64,000 bases of DNA from Roseovarius pacificus (GCF_900142665.1 NZ_FRBR01000004.1:1-64000), one strand, 5' to 3'. Shown: positions 7,675 to 17,375, numbered from the stretch's first letter. The notes: generated by a model not told the origin, from the sequence alone. Numbers and translations: made by a program.

Positions 7675-7816
7675 TATCGTGAGCAATCCACTTGCGGTTG
7701 CGCTCATATGAATGCTATACGCACAAATGAACGCCATTCGTTGTGTTTCGTTGTCGGACCATGACGCTTGAGCGCATTCAACCCGATTCGCACTACCTTA
7801 CGGAAAGGAGAGGGTT

Positions 7817-8056
7817 TTGGCACAGGAAAAGTTGCTTTCCCCCAAAGAACTGGGCGAGCTTGTCGGACTGAGCGCCGCGCAAGTTCGCGCGTTGATGAAC
7901 GACGGACGGCTAGAGTTCGTCGAGATTTCCGCGAAGACAAAGATGCTGACCATGAGTGGTTGGGAGCGGTTCCAGCGCAACGCGACCAGGTTCAAACGCC
8001 CTGAAGGCGAGCAACCGAGCCTGCCCTTGGGCGAGCCGCAGCACTCTAGCCTTTGA
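7817..8056 (+). CDS. Excisionase-like HTH protein
   Basis: A 79-residue protein with a MerR/HTH_17-type DNA-binding pattern: LSPKELGELVGLSAAQVRAL, then MNDGRLEFVEISAKTKMLT and a basic WERFQRNATRFKR segment. Small proteins of this type next to an integrase usually act as excisionases (recombination directionality factors). The start is a TTG at 7817 supported by a strong ribosome site AAAGGAGAG (7804-7812). A 57-residue gene and the integrase follow in the same direction, making a compact recombination module. Confidence 0.6.
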   Translation: MAQEKLLSPKELGELVGLSAAQVRALMNDGRLEFVEISAKTKMLTMSGWERFQRNATRFKRPEGEQPSLPLGEPQHSSL

Positions 8057-8072
8057 CGTGGGAGGAACCCCT

Positions 8073-8246
8073 ATGGCCATGCCCCGCGCAACGCTGACGC
8101 AGAGCGAATTGACCCGATACCTCAAGGCGTATCGGGAGGCAGGTATTCCGGTCGTACGGTCCGAGATCAGCCGGGACGGCAAGGTCGTGATCTACAGCAC
8201 CGAGAAGCAGACCGACGAGGTCAACAACCCGTGGGATCACCCATGA
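8073..8246 (+). CDS. Short conserved-type protein preceding integrase
   Basis: A 57-residue protein (MAMPRATLTQSELTRYLKAY, then a short beta-rich part SRDGKVVIYSTEKQ). The ATG at 8073 follows GGGAGG (8060-8065). Its stop overlaps the probable integrase start by four bases (ATGA, 8243-8246), so it is translationally coupled to int. Similar short genes precede integrases in alphaproteobacterial prophages and islands; the function is unknown and could be help for excision or DNA binding. Confidence 0.6.
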   Translation: MAMPRATLTQSELTRYLKAYREAGIPVVRSEISRDGKVVIYSTEKQTDEVNNPWDHP

Positions 8247-9361
8247 AACGCCGCAAGCAGTTTCCCGGTGCGACGGCCTATTTCGACCGGCACGGGAAGC
8301 GGCGCTGGCGGTTTCGGAAGGGTGGGTTTTCAGCTGAGCTGGGAAGCGATTACGGGTCGGAGGATTTTGTTCGGCGCTATGAGGATGCCGTCAACGGGCA
8401 CAAGACGCGCGGGCTGATCGGGGCGGACCGGACCAACCCCTATAGTGTCAGCCAGCTTGTTGCGCTCTGGTATCGCTCGCCCGAGTTCCTCGATCTCGCG
8501 CCCAGCACGCAGAAGGTCTATCGCGGGATTGTCGAGAAGTTTCGGGAGGAGCATGGCGATAAGCCGGTGCGGCTGATGCAGCGCCGGCATGTGCAGACGA
8601 TCCTGGCCGAGAAAGCCGAGACCCCGACAGCGGCGAACAACCTGCGCAAGCAGCTGATCCAGTTGATGGACTTCGCGATCACGCTGGACTGGCGCGGTGA
8701 TAATCCGGCACGGGCGACAAAGCCTTTCCGCGTGGGCGGTGATGGTTTTCATACCTGGGACGAAGAGGAACTGGCGCAGTTCTTCAAGGTCCACAAGCCC
8801 GGCACACTTGCGCATACGGCGGTGACGCTGATGCTCTATACCGGCGCGGCGCGTGTCGATGCGGTGAAGCTGGGGCCTAAGAACGTCCGCAGCGGCAAGA
8901 TCGAGTATCGGCGGCAGAAGACGCAACGCTCAGGCGGTGTGCTGGTTTCCGTCCCGATCCACCCGGACCTGGCGGAGGTGCTGCACAGGTTGCCGAAGGA
9001 CAGGCCCTTTCTGGCCACCCAGAAAGGCACCATGCGGTCCGCCGGCGGCCTGGGCAATCTCATGCAACGTTGGACCGAAGAGGCCAAGTTGCCTCAGTGT
9101 TCCGCCCACGGCCTTCGCAAGGCTTGCGCGCGCCGCCTGGCCGAGGCTGGGGCGACTGCGCACGAGATTGGTGCGGTCACAGGACACAAAACGCTGGCCC
9201 TTGTGCAGCGCTATACCGAGGCCGCTGGCCGCGAAGGCATGGCCAATTCCGCGATTGAGAAACTCATCGCCCGCCCCAATGGCGAGCGCAATTTGGCGAA
9301 CCTTCCCAAGAGGTTCGTCAAATCCGACACCAAACCCAAGCAGGGAAAGGATAATTTATGA
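8243..9361 (+). CDS. int: Tyrosine recombinase / phage-type integrase
   Basis: A 372-residue integrase with an N-terminal arm and core-binding domain and a C-terminal catalytic domain. Visible catalytic residues are Arg204 (TGAARVDAVKL), His289 and Arg292 (SAHGLRKACARRLAEAG), His315 (TGHKTLALVQRYTE) and the nucleophile Tyr324. All expected residues are present, so it looks functional. The open frame extends to an ATG at 8231, but 8243 (MKRRKQFPG) overlaps the preceding stop and is preferred. The gene ends 4 bp from the encoded CCA end of tRNA-Lys, the arrangement of islands inserted in a tRNA 3' end. Confidence 0.9.
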   Translation: MKRRKQFPGATAYFDRHGKRRWRFRKGGFSAELGSDYGSEDFVRRYEDAVNGHKTRGLIGADRTNPYSVSQLVALWYRSPEFLDLAPSTQKVYRGIVEKFREEHGDKPVRLMQRRHVQTILAEKAETPTAANNLRKQLIQLMDFAITLDWRGDNPARATKPFRVGGDGFHTWDEEELAQFFKVHKPGTLAHTAVTLMLYTGAARVDAVKLGPKNVRSGKIEYRRQKTQRSGGVLVSVPIHPDLAEVLHRLPKDRPFLATQKGTMRSAGGLGNLMQRWTEEAKLPQCSAHGLRKACARRLAEAGATAHEIGAVTGHKTLALVQRYTEAAGREGMANSAIEKLIARPNGERNLANLPKRFVKSDTKPKQGKDNL

Positions 9362-9365
9362 TCAG

Positions 9366-9441
9366 TGGTGAGCCGTGCAGGATTCGAACCTGCGACCCAC
9401 TGATTAAAAGTCAGTTGCTCTACCAACTGAGCTAACGGCCC
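9366..9441 (-). tRNA. tRNA-Lys (anticodon TTT)
   Basis: A 76-nt cloverleaf with the 3' CCA encoded. The acceptor stem is GGGCCGT / ACGGCTC with one G-U pair, the anticodon arm is CTGAC-TTTTAA-TCAG giving anticodon TTT, and the T arm is GCAGGTTCGAATCCTGC. The 3' end faces the integrase gene, so this is the likely attachment site of the island on its left. Confidence 0.97.
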
Positions 9442-9548
9442 ACTAGGCGGCCTACTTAGAAAGACCGGGGCAGGGGGTCAACCCCGAAATTGCGTGTTTT
9501 TTTCGTGGATGCTGGATTCGTGTCGGGCGCGGGTTTATATGCCCGCCC

Positions 9549-10382
9549 ATGAGCGCGCGAAACGATACCGATCTGGCCTTTATGAAGATGCACGGCCTGG
9601 GCAACGACTTTGTCGTGCTGGATGGGCGTGTGCGCCGTGTCGATGTCACGCCGGAACTGGCCGTTGCCATCGCGGACCGGCGTTTGGGGGTCGGATTCGA
9701 CCAGCTGGCGGTCATTTCCGACGGTCCGGGCGATGCGCATCTGACCTTTTATAACGCGGACGGGTCGACATCCGCGGCCTGCGGGAATGCCACCCGCTGC
9801 ATTGCGCGGTTTCTCATGGACGAATCGGGCCGTGATTCGCTGCGTCTGACCACGGAACGGGGGGAATTGCGCGCTGTCGATGCCGGGGACGGTTTGACAT
9901 CGGTCAATATGGGGCCGCCGCAACTGGACTGGCGCGATATTCCCCTGGCCGAAGAGATGGACACGCTGGAATTGCCGGTCGAGGGCGGCCCGACCGCCAC
10001 GGGCATGGGCAACCCGCATTGCACGTTCTTTGTCGAGGATGCCACTGCCGTTCCACTGGAACAGTTCGGCCCGCGTTACGAGCATCACCCGCTCTATCCC
10101 GAGCGCACCAATGTTCAGGTGGCCAGCCTGATCGCGCCCGATCACCTGCGCATGCGGGTGTGGGAGAGGGGCGTTGGCGTCACCCTGGCGTCGGGGTCGT
10201 CCAGCTGCGCCACCGCCGTGGCGGCGGCGCGCCGGGGCCTGACCGGGCGCAAGGTGCGGGTCGACCTCGACGGCGGCACGTTGCATATCGACTGGCGCGA
10301 GGACGGCGTATGGATGACGGGCCCCACGATGCACGTTTTCGACGGGGTGCTGACGGCACAGTTCCTGCGGGGGCTGACATGA
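9549..10382 (+). CDS. dapF: Diaminopimelate epimerase
   Basis: A 277-residue cytoplasmic enzyme interconverting LL- and meso-diaminopimelate for lysine and peptidoglycan synthesis. Family motifs include [14 protein letters not shown] near the N-terminus, [16 protein letters not shown] with catalytic Cys78, GNPHCTFFV and [20 protein letters not shown]. The second catalytic cysteine of the family (in ACGxG) is replaced by Ser215 here; Cys220 aligns with the later, non-catalytic cysteine. The substitution is read directly from codons GCG TCG GGG near 10190. The stop overlaps the mtaB start (ATGA). Confidence 0.93.
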   Translation: MSARNDTDLAFMKMHGLGNDFVVLDGRVRRVDVTPELAVAIADRRLGVGFDQLAVISDGPGDAHLTFYNADGSTSAACGNATRCIARFLMDESGRDSLRLTTERGELRAVDAGDGLTSVNMGPPQLDWRDIPLAEEMDTLELPVEGGPTATGMGNPHCTFFVEDATAVPLEQFGPRYEHHPLYPERTNVQVASLIAPDHLRMRVWERGVGVTLASGSSSCATAVAAARRGLTGRKVRVDLDGGTLHIDWREDGVWMTGPTMHVFDGVLTAQFLRGLT

Positions 10383-11638
10383 CGCAGCCGCCCCGCTTCA
10401 CCACGCTTGGATGCCGTCTGAACGCCTATGAAACCGAGGCGATGAAAGAGCTGAGCCAGCAGGCGGGGCTTGAAAACGCGGTCGTCGTGAACACCTGTGC
10501 CGTCACCGCCGAAGCGGTGCGCAAGGCGCGGCAGGAAATCCGCCGGTTGCGGCGCGAAAATCCCGGGGCGCGCCTGATCGTGACCGGCTGCGCCGCCCAG
10601 ACCGAGCCTGAGACATTCACCGCCATGCCCGAGGTCGATGCGGTCATCGGCAATACCGAAAAGATGCAGCCCGATACCTGGGGGCGTCTGGCGGCCGATT
10701 TCATCGGCGAGACGGAAACGCCGATGGTAGACGACATCATGAGTGTGACGGAAACCGCCGGGCACCTGATCGACGGGTTCGGCACCCGCAGCCGCGCCTA
10801 TGTGCAGGTGCAAAACGGGTGTGACCACCGCTGCACCTTCTGCATCATCCCCTATGGTCGGGGCAATTCGCGCAGCGTTCCGGCGGGCGTGGTTGTGGAC
10901 CAGATCAAGCGTCTGGTCGACCGGGGCTATAACGAAGTGGTGCTGACCGGCGTGGACCTGACAAGCTGGGGCGCCGACCTTCCCGCGCAGCCGCGTCTTG
11001 GTGATCTGGTCATGCGCATTCTGAAACTGGTGCCGGATCTGCCGCGCCTGCGGATCAGTTCGATCGATTCGATCGAGGTGGACGAAAACCTGATGCAGGC
11101 CATCGCGACCGAACCGCGCCTGATGCCGCATCTTCACCTGAGCCTGCAACATGGCGACGATCTGATCCTCAAGCGGATGAAGCGCCGCCATCTGCGCGAC
11201 GATGCGATCCGGTTCGCCCAGGAGGCCCGCCACCTGCGCCCCGAGATGACCTTTGGCGCGGATATCATCGCGGGCTTCCCGACCGAGACCGAAGCGGCCT
11301 TCGAAAACTCGCTGAAACTGGTGGAAGAATGCGACCTGACATGGCTGCATGTCTTCCCCTACAGCCCGCGCCCCGGTACGCCCGCGGCGCGGATGCCGCA
11401 GGTGCATGGCGCCGACATCAAGGCGCGCGCTGCCCGCCTGCGCGAGGCTGGCGAAGGGCAGGTCGCACGCCATCTGGCGGCGCAGCAGGGGCGCACCCAC
11501 AGCGTGCTGATGGAAAATCCCCGCATGGGGCGCACCGAACAATTCACCGAGGTGAGTTTCGACAGCGACCGCGAAGAGGGCCACATCGTCTCCGCCACGG
11601 TGACCGGAATGCGCGGACAGCAACTGGTTGCGGCCTGA
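10379..11638 (+). CDS. mtaB: tRNA t6A37 methylthiotransferase MtaB
   Basis: A 419-residue radical-SAM methylthiotransferase that converts t6A to ms2t6A at position 37 of tRNAs. Three N-terminal cysteines bind the auxiliary cluster (Cys12 in LGCRLNAYE, Cys40 in NTCAVT, Cys71 in TGCAAQ), and the radical-SAM motif is [15 protein letters not shown] (Cys148, 152, 155). A short C-terminal TRAM-like region closes it. An upstream open frame extends to 10019, but the ATG at 10379 overlapping the dapF stop gives the family N-terminus ([12 protein letters not shown]). It is coupled to dapF. Confidence 0.93.
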   Translation: MTQPPRFTTLGCRLNAYETEAMKELSQQAGLENAVVVNTCAVTAEAVRKARQEIRRLRRENPGARLIVTGCAAQTEPETFTAMPEVDAVIGNTEKMQPDTWGRLAADFIGETETPMVDDIMSVTETAGHLIDGFGTRSRAYVQVQNGCDHRCTFCIIPYGRGNSRSVPAGVVVDQIKRLVDRGYNEVVLTGVDLTSWGADLPAQPRLGDLVMRILKLVPDLPRLRISSIDSIEVDENLMQAIATEPRLMPHLHLSLQHGDDLILKRMKRRHLRDDAIRFAQEARHLRPEMTFGADIIAGFPTETEAAFENSLKLVEECDLTWLHVFPYSPRPGTPAARMPQVHGADIKARAARLREAGEGQVARHLAAQQGRTHSVLMENPRMGRTEQFTEVSFDSDREEGHIVSATVTGMRGQQLVAA

Positions 11639-11713
11639 TACGGGCTGACAATGCTGGACAGGGCCTGTGCAGCCTTCTAGCGTGAGCCCGTCATCAACAG
11701 GAAAGTCTGCGCC

Positions 11714-12319
11714 ATGAAACTCATCTCGTCCGGTACGTCCCCCTTCGTGCGCAAGGTTCATGTGCTGCTGCATGAAACCGGGCAGTATGACGACCTTGAA
11801 ATCGCCCCCATCCCCACCAGCCCGTTCGATACCGCTCCCGAGGTGGCCAGCGCCAATCCCCTGGGCAAGATTCCGGCCCTGATCCGCGATGAGGGGCCGA
11901 CCCTCTATGACAGCCGGGTGATCTGCCGGTTTCTCGACGATCGCGCGCAATCGGGGCTCTATCCCGAGGCCCGCCTGTGGGAAACGCTGACGCTCGAGGC
12001 CACCGCCGACGGCATCATGGAGGCCGCGATTCTCATGCTGTACGAGCACAGGCTGCGCCCGGCCGAGGCGGTGCTCGAGTCATGGGTCGATGCGCAATGG
12101 GACAAGATCGAACGCGCCGTGGAGGCGCTCAACGCCCGCTGGATCAGCCACCTGCGCGGACCGCTCGATATGGGGCAGATCGCCGTGGGCTGTGCGCTGG
12201 CCTACCTGGATTTCCGCCACGATGCGCGCGGCTGGCGCAAGGGCAACGACGCGCTGGACGACTGGTTCGCGCTGTTCTCGCAGCGGGACAGCATGAAGGC
12301 GACCCAACCCGCCGACTAA
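11714..12319 (+). CDS. Glutathione S-transferase family protein
   Basis: A 201-residue cytosolic protein with an N-terminal thioredoxin-like GST domain (SSGTSPFVRKVHVLLHETG, then NPLGKIPALIRDEGPTLYDS, the cis-Pro and Glu/Asp-Ser glutathione-binding segment) and an all-helical C-terminal domain ending GNDALDDWFALFSQRDS. It probably uses glutathione for detoxification or reduction; the substrate cannot be told. It is monocistronic and ends in a shared hairpin terminator. Confidence 0.88.
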   Translation: MKLISSGTSPFVRKVHVLLHETGQYDDLEIAPIPTSPFDTAPEVASANPLGKIPALIRDEGPTLYDSRVICRFLDDRAQSGLYPEARLWETLTLEATADGIMEAAILMLYEHRLRPAEAVLESWVDAQWDKIERAVEALNARWISHLRGPLDMGQIAVGCALAYLDFRHDARGWRKGNDALDDWFALFSQRDSMKATQPAD

Positions 12320-12324
12320 AACGA

Positions 12325-12352
12325 AAACGGCGGGTCAGACGACCCGCCGTTT
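12325..12352. terminator. Bidirectional terminator between GST and OM protein genes
   Basis: A 12-bp perfect stem AAACGGCGGGTC (12325-12336) / GACCCGCCGTTT (12341-12352) with a 4-nt loop. A-rich on one side and T-rich on the other, it can serve the convergent genes on both strands. Confidence 0.8.
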
Positions 12353-12374
12353 CACCGAGTCGCGTTTCACGACA

Positions 12375-13058
12375 TCAGAAGCTGTAGCTGACCCCGATAT
12401 TCACCGCGTGGGTCAGAAGTTCGGTGTTGAGCTTGCCGGGCAGCTGGCCGAAGGCCGGGTCGATGGTGATGTCGTTATCCGACCAGACGGCCTGATATTC
12501 GCCGAACAGAGCCCAGTTTTCGGTAAGGTCGTATTTCAGGCCCGCGATGGCCCGCACGGCAGGCCCGGTGGTTTCATAGCCGAAGGTGCGCACGCCCGAC
12601 CCCAGAACCTGGATGTCCACATGCGGGATGGCCACACCGATCCCCGCGCCGACATAAGGCGTGAACTTCGGCGTTGCCTTGAACACGCCGGGCCAGCGTT
12701 TCATGACGTTCGCGGTAATGATGTTGTGACCGTCCGACAGCTCCAGACGGCTGACGCCGATCGCGGCCATATCGGCCTGTGACGCATAGGCCTTGGTGTG
12801 CGTGCCTTCGATACCGAACCCGATATCGTTGTCCAGCCACCACATCGCGCGACCGCCATAGTAGATCGGGCTGTCGAACGGCTTGCCTTCCCAGTCGACC
12901 GAGCGGCTGATCGGGGCGCCGCCGGGCAGATAGCCCGATCCGGTGCTGCCATCCACGCTTTGCGTGCCGACATAAAGGCTGAGTTCCATCTCCGCTGCGG
13001 CAGGGGCTGCAACGGCTGTTGTGGCCAGGATGGCCGCGGCTTTGACGACGTTTTTCAT
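12375..13058 (-). CDS. OmpA-like outer-membrane beta-barrel protein
   Basis: A 227-residue protein with a signal peptide (VVKAAAILATTAVAAPAAA, cleavage before EMELSLYVG). The mature chain alternates hydrophobic and polar residues in strands (LSLYVGTQS, GRAMWWLDNDIGFGIEG, FTPYVGAGIGVAIPHVD, WALFGEYQAVWSDN) and ends in aromatic Phe (NIGVSYSF), the outer-membrane insertion signal. The length fits an eight-stranded barrel. The family has structural or lipid-related roles; no specific substrate is evident. Confidence 0.85.
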   Translation of the reverse strand: MKNVVKAAAILATTAVAAPAAAEMELSLYVGTQSVDGSTGSGYLPGGAPISRSVDWEGKPFDSPIYYGGRAMWWLDNDIGFGIEGTHTKAYASQADMAAIGVSRLELSDGHNIITANVMKRWPGVFKATPKFTPYVGAGIGVAIPHVDIQVLGSGVRTFGYETTGPAVRAIAGLKYDLTENWALFGEYQAVWSDNDITIDPAFGQLPGKLNTELLTHAVNIGVSYSF

Positions 13059-13277
13059 CGTGGAACACTTTCAGGTATAGGGAAATTACTGGGGCCTGTG
13101 TATACCCGCCTGACGCGATGCTCAAGCGCGACACATGAGCGCTCCACTCAGATAGGCGTCATTGCGTACTGGACTGACAGTTCAAGCCCGGCTAAACAGC
13201 GACGCGATACGGGGGCGCGGATTCCGTGCCCCGCAAGTGGAAAAGGCCGGTTCCGGCTTTGAAAATGGAGTAACCCC

Positions 13278-13856
13278 GTGTCCCACGCAGACGAACACGA
13301 AGGCACCCGGAGGGATTTCCTCTACTATGCCACAGCCGGCGCCGGTGCCGTAACCGCAGGGGCCGCTATCTGGCCTCTTGTCAATCAGATGAACCCTTCG
13401 GCTGACGTTCAGGCGCTCAGCTCGATCCGTGTAGATATCTCGGGCGTCGAGGAAGGCACCCAATTGACGGTGAAATGGCTGGGCAAGCCCGTGTTCATCC
13501 GCCGCCGCACCGCCATCGAGATCGAGGATGCCCGTTCGGTCGAGGTCAGCGACCTTCCCGATGGCATCGCGCGCAACGAAAACATCGAAGGCGATGTTCC
13601 GGCAACGGACGAAAACCGCACCCTGGACGAAAACGGTGAATGGCTGGTCCAGATGGGTGTTTGCACGCATCTGGGGTGCGTTCCGCTTGGAAACGCCGGC
13701 GACTTCACCGCCGAAGGCGATGTCGGCGGCTGGTTCTGCCCGTGCCACGGGTCGCACTACGATACTGCGGGCCGTATCCGCAAAGGTCCGGCTCCGGAAA
13801 ACCTGCCGGTTCCCGTCGCCGAATTCGTCGACGAATCGACGATCAAACTGGGATAA
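13278..13856 (+). CDS. petA: Ubiquinol-cytochrome c reductase Rieske iron-sulfur subunit
   Basis: A 192-residue protein with an N-terminal twin-arginine signal anchor ([20 protein letters not shown]) and the Rieske [2Fe-2S] boxes CTHLGC (129-134) and CPCHGSHYD (154 onward). It carries electrons from ubiquinol to cytochrome c1 in the periplasmic part of the bc1 complex. The start is a GTG at 13278 behind a GGAG site. It is the first gene of petABC, with 12 bp to petB. Confidence 0.95.
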   Translation: MSHADEHEGTRRDFLYYATAGAGAVTAGAAIWPLVNQMNPSADVQALSSIRVDISGVEEGTQLTVKWLGKPVFIRRRTAIEIEDARSVEVSDLPDGIARNENIEGDVPATDENRTLDENGEWLVQMGVCTHLGCVPLGNAGDFTAEGDVGGWFCPCHGSHYDTAGRIRKGPAPENLPVPVAEFVDESTIKLG

Positions 13857-13868
13857 GGAAACGCGCTC

Positions 13869-15215
13869 ATGTCCGGAATTCCGCACGATCATTACGAACC
13901 CAAGACCGGCGCCGAGAAATGGCTGCATTCGCGCCTTCCCATTGTCGGTCTGCTTTATGACACCCTGATGATCCCTACGCCCAAGAACCTGAACTGGATG
14001 TGGATCTGGGGCATCGTTCTGACCTTCTGTCTGGCGTTGCAGATCGTCACCGGCATTATCCTTGTGATGCACTACACGCCGCATGTCGATATGGCCTTTG
14101 CGTCCATCGAACACATCATGCGCAACGTGAACGGCGGTCACATGATCCGCTATCTGCACATGAACGGCGCGTCGCTGTTCTTCTTTGCCGTCTATATCCA
14201 CATCTTCCGCGGCCTCTACTACGGCTCCTACAAGGCCCCGCGCGAAATCACGTGGATCATCGGCATGCTGATCTACCTGTGCATGATGGGCACGGCCTTC
14301 ATGGGCTACGTTCTGCCCTGGGGACAGATGTCGTTCTGGGGTGCCACGGTGATCACCGGCCTCTTCGGTGCGATTCCCTTCATCGGCGAACCGATCCAGA
14401 CATGGTTGCTGGGCGGACCGGCGGTGGACAACGCCACGCTGAACCGGTTCTTCTCGTTGCATTACCTGCTGCCCTTCGTGATCGCCGCGCTGGTCGCGGT
14501 GCATATCTGGGCCTTCCACAGCACCGGCAACAACAACCCCACCGGTGTCGAAGTGCGCCGCGGCTCCAAGGCCGAGGCCGAGAAGGACACCGTTCCGTTC
14601 TGGCCGTATTTCGTGATCAAGGACCTGTTCGCACTGGCCCTGATCATGGTGGTGTTCTTCGCCATCGTCGGCTTCATGCCCAACTATCTGGGCCACCCCG
14701 ACAACTATATCGAGGCCAACCCGCTGGTGACTCCGGCGCATATCGTGCCTGAATGGTACTTCCTGCCGTTCTACGCGATCCTGCGCGCCTTCACGTCGGA
14801 TGTCTGGGTCGTGATGTTTGCCAGCTGGATCACCGGCGGCATCATCGACGCCAAGTTCTTTGGCGTGCTGGCGATGTTCGGTGCCATTGCCGTCATGGCG
14901 CTGGTTCCGTGGCTGGATACCTCCAGCGTGCGCTCGGGCCGTTACCGTCCGATGTTCAAATGGTGGTTTGCGCTGCTGGTCATCGACTTCATCGTCCTGA
15001 TGTGGGCCGGGGCCATGCCCGCCGAGCCGCCCTATTCGACGATCTCGCTGATCGGTGCGACCTACTGGTTTGCATATTTCCTGGTCATCCTGCCCCTGCT
15101 GGGCGTGATCGAGAAACCGCAACCGCAGCCCGAAACCATCGAGGACGACTTTGCGTCGCACTACCCCAAGGCATCCGGTGAGGCGGGGCAATCCGCTGCA
15201 ACCCCTGCCGAATAA
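13869..15215 (+). CDS. petB: Cytochrome b subunit of the bc1 complex
   Basis: A 448-residue integral membrane protein with about eight transmembrane helices. Signatures include [20 protein letters not shown] and the later [20 protein letters not shown] with the heme-ligand histidines, [20 protein letters not shown] and the quinol-oxidation motif PEWY (in [17 protein letters not shown]). It catalyses quinol oxidation and quinone reduction. It is the middle gene of petABC, full-length for alphaproteobacteria, with an acidic cytoplasmic tail. Confidence 0.96.
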   Translation: MSGIPHDHYEPKTGAEKWLHSRLPIVGLLYDTLMIPTPKNLNWMWIWGIVLTFCLALQIVTGIILVMHYTPHVDMAFASIEHIMRNVNGGHMIRYLHMNGASLFFFAVYIHIFRGLYYGSYKAPREITWIIGMLIYLCMMGTAFMGYVLPWGQMSFWGATVITGLFGAIPFIGEPIQTWLLGGPAVDNATLNRFFSLHYLLPFVIAALVAVHIWAFHSTGNNNPTGVEVRRGSKAEAEKDTVPFWPYFVIKDLFALALIMVVFFAIVGFMPNYLGHPDNYIEANPLVTPAHIVPEWYFLPFYAILRAFTSDVWVVMFASWITGGIIDAKFFGVLAMFGAIAVMALVPWLDTSSVRSGRYRPMFKWWFALLVIDFIVLMWAGAMPAEPPYSTISLIGATYWFAYFLVILPLLGVIEKPQPQPETIEDDFASHYPKASGEAGQSAATPAE

Positions 15216-15231
15216 GAAAGGACACGGGATA

Positions 15232-16017
15232 ATGTTCAAGAAACTCGCGATTTCCGCAGTTGCCGCCCTGACCCTTTCGGCCGGGGGCGCACTGGCCGCC
15301 GAAGAGGGCCACGTGCATGACGTGGACTTCTCCTTCGAAGGCCCGTTCGGCAAATTCGACCAGAACCAGCTGCAACGCGGTTTGCAGGTCTATACCGAGG
15401 TCTGCGCGTCGTGCCACGGCATGACATACGTGCCGATGCGCACGCTGGCCGACGAAGGTGGCCCGCAACTGCCCGAGGATCAGGTCCGTGCCTATGCGGC
15501 CCAGTACGAGGTGTTCGACCCCGAACTGGACGATTACCGCCCGGCCAGGCCGACGGATCATTTCCCCGAAGGAAACGATCCCAACGCGCCCGACCTCAGC
15601 CTGATGGCGAAGAAACGCGCCGGGTTCCACGGCCCCTATGGCACCGGGATGGCGCAGCTGTTCCAGGGCATGGGCGGCCCGGAATATATCGTCGCGATCC
15701 TCACCGGCTATACCGGTGAGGACAAGTTCGAGGCTGGCACGACCTTCTATGAAAACACGGCCTTCCCCGGCGGATGGATATCCATGGCACCGCCGCTTTA
15801 TGGTGAGGACGTGGAATATGCCGATGGTCACTCCAACGACCTGCATCACGAGGCCGAAGATGTGTCCGCCTTCCTGATGTGGGCCGCCGAACCCAAGATG
15901 ATGGCCCGCAAGCAGGCCGGCCTGACCGGTGTGATCTTCCTGACGGTGCTGACGGTGCTGCTGTATCTCACGAACAAGCGCATCTGGGCCCCGATCAAGG
16001 GCAAGAAGATCGGCTAA
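15232..16017 (+). CDS. petC: Cytochrome c1 of the bc1 complex
   Basis: A 261-residue precursor with a Sec signal peptide ([19 protein letters not shown]), a covalent heme site CASCHG (58-63), and a C-terminal membrane anchor ([20 protein letters not shown]). It passes electrons from the Rieske centre to soluble cytochrome c. The upstream open frame is longer, but the ATG at 15232 begins the signal peptide and follows an AAAGGA site. It completes petABC and is followed by a strong terminator. Confidence 0.95.
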   Translation: MFKKLAISAVAALTLSAGGALAAEEGHVHDVDFSFEGPFGKFDQNQLQRGLQVYTEVCASCHGMTYVPMRTLADEGGPQLPEDQVRAYAAQYEVFDPELDDYRPARPTDHFPEGNDPNAPDLSLMAKKRAGFHGPYGTGMAQLFQGMGGPEYIVAILTGYTGEDKFEAGTTFYENTAFPGGWISMAPPLYGEDVEYADGHSNDLHHEAEDVSAFLMWAAEPKMMARKQAGLTGVIFLTVLTVLLYLTNKRIWAPIKGKKIG

Positions 16018-16045
16018 GCGTCACGGACCTTGGATACCCTATTGG

Positions 16046-16075
16046 AAAACCCCGTTCACCTGGACGGGGTTTTTC
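16046..16075 (+). terminator. Rho-independent terminator after petC
   Basis: Stem AAAACCCCGT (16046-16055) / ACGGGGTTTT (16064-16073), an 8-nt loop, followed by TTCTTT. It ends the petABC transcript. Confidence 0.85.
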
Positions 16076-16159
16076 TTTGCCGGGCCATTTGCAAGGAACC
16101 GGCGGGAAAGATGCTCCTGCAAACGCGGCCAGACCCGGTCATCGCGGTCCTGATCGCGC

Positions 16160-17185
16160 TCAGCCCCGGTGCAGCGTGTCGCCATAGGTGATCGTCGGCT
16201 CCAGTTCCACGCGAACCGGCTCGGCGGTTTCCGGGTGTTCGACACGGGCCGCGATGATCTCGGCGGCCCGGCGCCCGATCTCGAGCCGGCAGGCATCCAT
16301 CGTGGCCAGTTCGCGCGGCAATCCCTTGAGCAGGTCCAGGCCGTTGAATCCGGCCAGGCCGATCTGGTTGGGAATGTCGATGCCCTGTTCCATCAGGTAC
16401 ATCAGCCCGCCAGCGCCGATCTTGTCGTTGGAATAATAGATGAAATCCAGATCGGGGCTGCGCTTGAGAATGGTCTCGGTCATCTCGCGCCCCTTCACCA
16501 GCGCCGACCCCCCGGAATAAAACTCCTGATCGGCCACTTCGATGCCCGCCTTGGCCAAGGCCTCTGTGAAGCCTTCGAACCGCTTCCGCGCCCGGTGATC
16601 CAGCGGCATCTTGGTGCCCAGGAACCCGATACGCTTGTAGCCCGCTTTCAGGATCGCCTGCGCCATCTGCTGACCGGCCCGGCGGTGCGAGATGCCGACC
16701 ACCGAATCCACCGGCGTGCCGTCCACATCCATAATTTCCACCACGGGAATCCCCGACGCCCGCAGCATCGCGCGGCTGGCATCCGAATGCTCCAGCCCGG
16801 CGATGATCACCCCGGAGGGCCGCCAGGACAGCATCTCGTAAAGAACCTTTTCCTCTTTCTCGGGCAGGTAATCCGACAGCCCCACAACGGGCTGCAAATC
16901 GGTGGTTTCCAGAACCTGTGTGATGCCGGTCATCACCTCGGGAAACACCATGTTCGACATCGACGGAATGATGACCGCCACCAGATTGACCCGCTGGCTG
17001 GCCAATGCGCCCGCGATCTTGTTGGGCACATAGCCAAGGCGCTTGGCGGCTTCCAGAACCCGTTGGCGTGTCGCCTCGGAGACATCCCCGCGATTGCGCA
17101 ACACGCGGCTGACGGTCATTTCGGATACTCCCGACGCCTCGGAAACATCGCGCAGGGTCAGGGGGCGTTGGTCGGGTCTGGTCAC
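16160..17185 (-). CDS. LacI-family transcriptional regulator, GntR(gluconate)-like
   Basis: A 341-residue repressor with an N-terminal LacI HTH (TLRDVSEASGVSEMTVSRVL), a hinge helix (PNKIAGALASQR) and a periplasmic-binding-protein-like sensor domain (VNLVAVIIPSMSNMVFPEVM through the C-terminus). The pattern of the sensor start and LSWRPSGVIIAG resembles gluconate repressor GntR more than LacI itself, so a sugar-acid ligand is plausible. No sugar-catabolic gene is adjacent in the window, so its targets are likely elsewhere. Confidence 0.85.
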   Translation of the reverse strand: MTRPDQRPLTLRDVSEASGVSEMTVSRVLRNRGDVSEATRQRVLEAAKRLGYVPNKIAGALASQRVNLVAVIIPSMSNMVFPEVMTGITQVLETTDLQPVVGLSDYLPEKEEKVLYEMLSWRPSGVIIAGLEHSDASRAMLRASGIPVVEIMDVDGTPVDSVVGISHRRAGQQMAQAILKAGYKRIGFLGTKMPLDHRARKRFEGFTEALAKAGIEVADQEFYSGGSALVKGREMTETILKRSPDLDFIYYSNDKIGAGGLMYLMEQGIDIPNQIGLAGFNGLDLLKGLPRELATMDACRLEIGRRAAEIIAARVEHPETAEPVRVELEPTITYGDTLHRG

Positions 17186-17214
17186 GGGCTGTTGTCCTGA
17201 AAGGGTTTTCCAAC

Positions 17215-17228
17215 TGTTACCGCGAACA
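17215..17228. promoter_or_regulatory. LacI/GntR-type operator candidate
   Basis: TGTTACCGCGAACA, 29 bp upstream of the LacI-family start codon, keeps the TGTT..CG..AACA dyad and central CG typical of LacI/GntR-family operators, with imperfect inner positions. Autoregulation is inferred. Confidence 0.4.
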
Positions 17229-17298
17229 CTCGGACAGGATCAAGCGTGACGAAATCCCCCATGACAAACCCCGCTCACCACGCTAAACGGGGCACAGC

Positions 17299-17375
17299 GG
17301 CCCCGTGGCTCAACTGGATAGAGCAGCCCCCTCCTAAGGGGCAGGTTGCAGGTTCGAATCCTGCCGGGGTCGCCA
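17299..17375 (+). tRNA. tRNA-Arg (anticodon CCT)
   Basis: A 77-nt cloverleaf with encoded CCA. The acceptor stem is GGCCCCG / CGGGGTC, the D arm GCTC...GAGC, the anticodon arm GCCCC-CTCCTAA-GGGGC with anticodon CCT, and the T arm GCAGGTTCGAATCCTGC. Confidence 0.97.

Noticed and set aside
13182..15353. 723-residue minus-strand frame
   Set aside because: Antisense of petA and petB, which are certain; the translation is low-complexity and charged.
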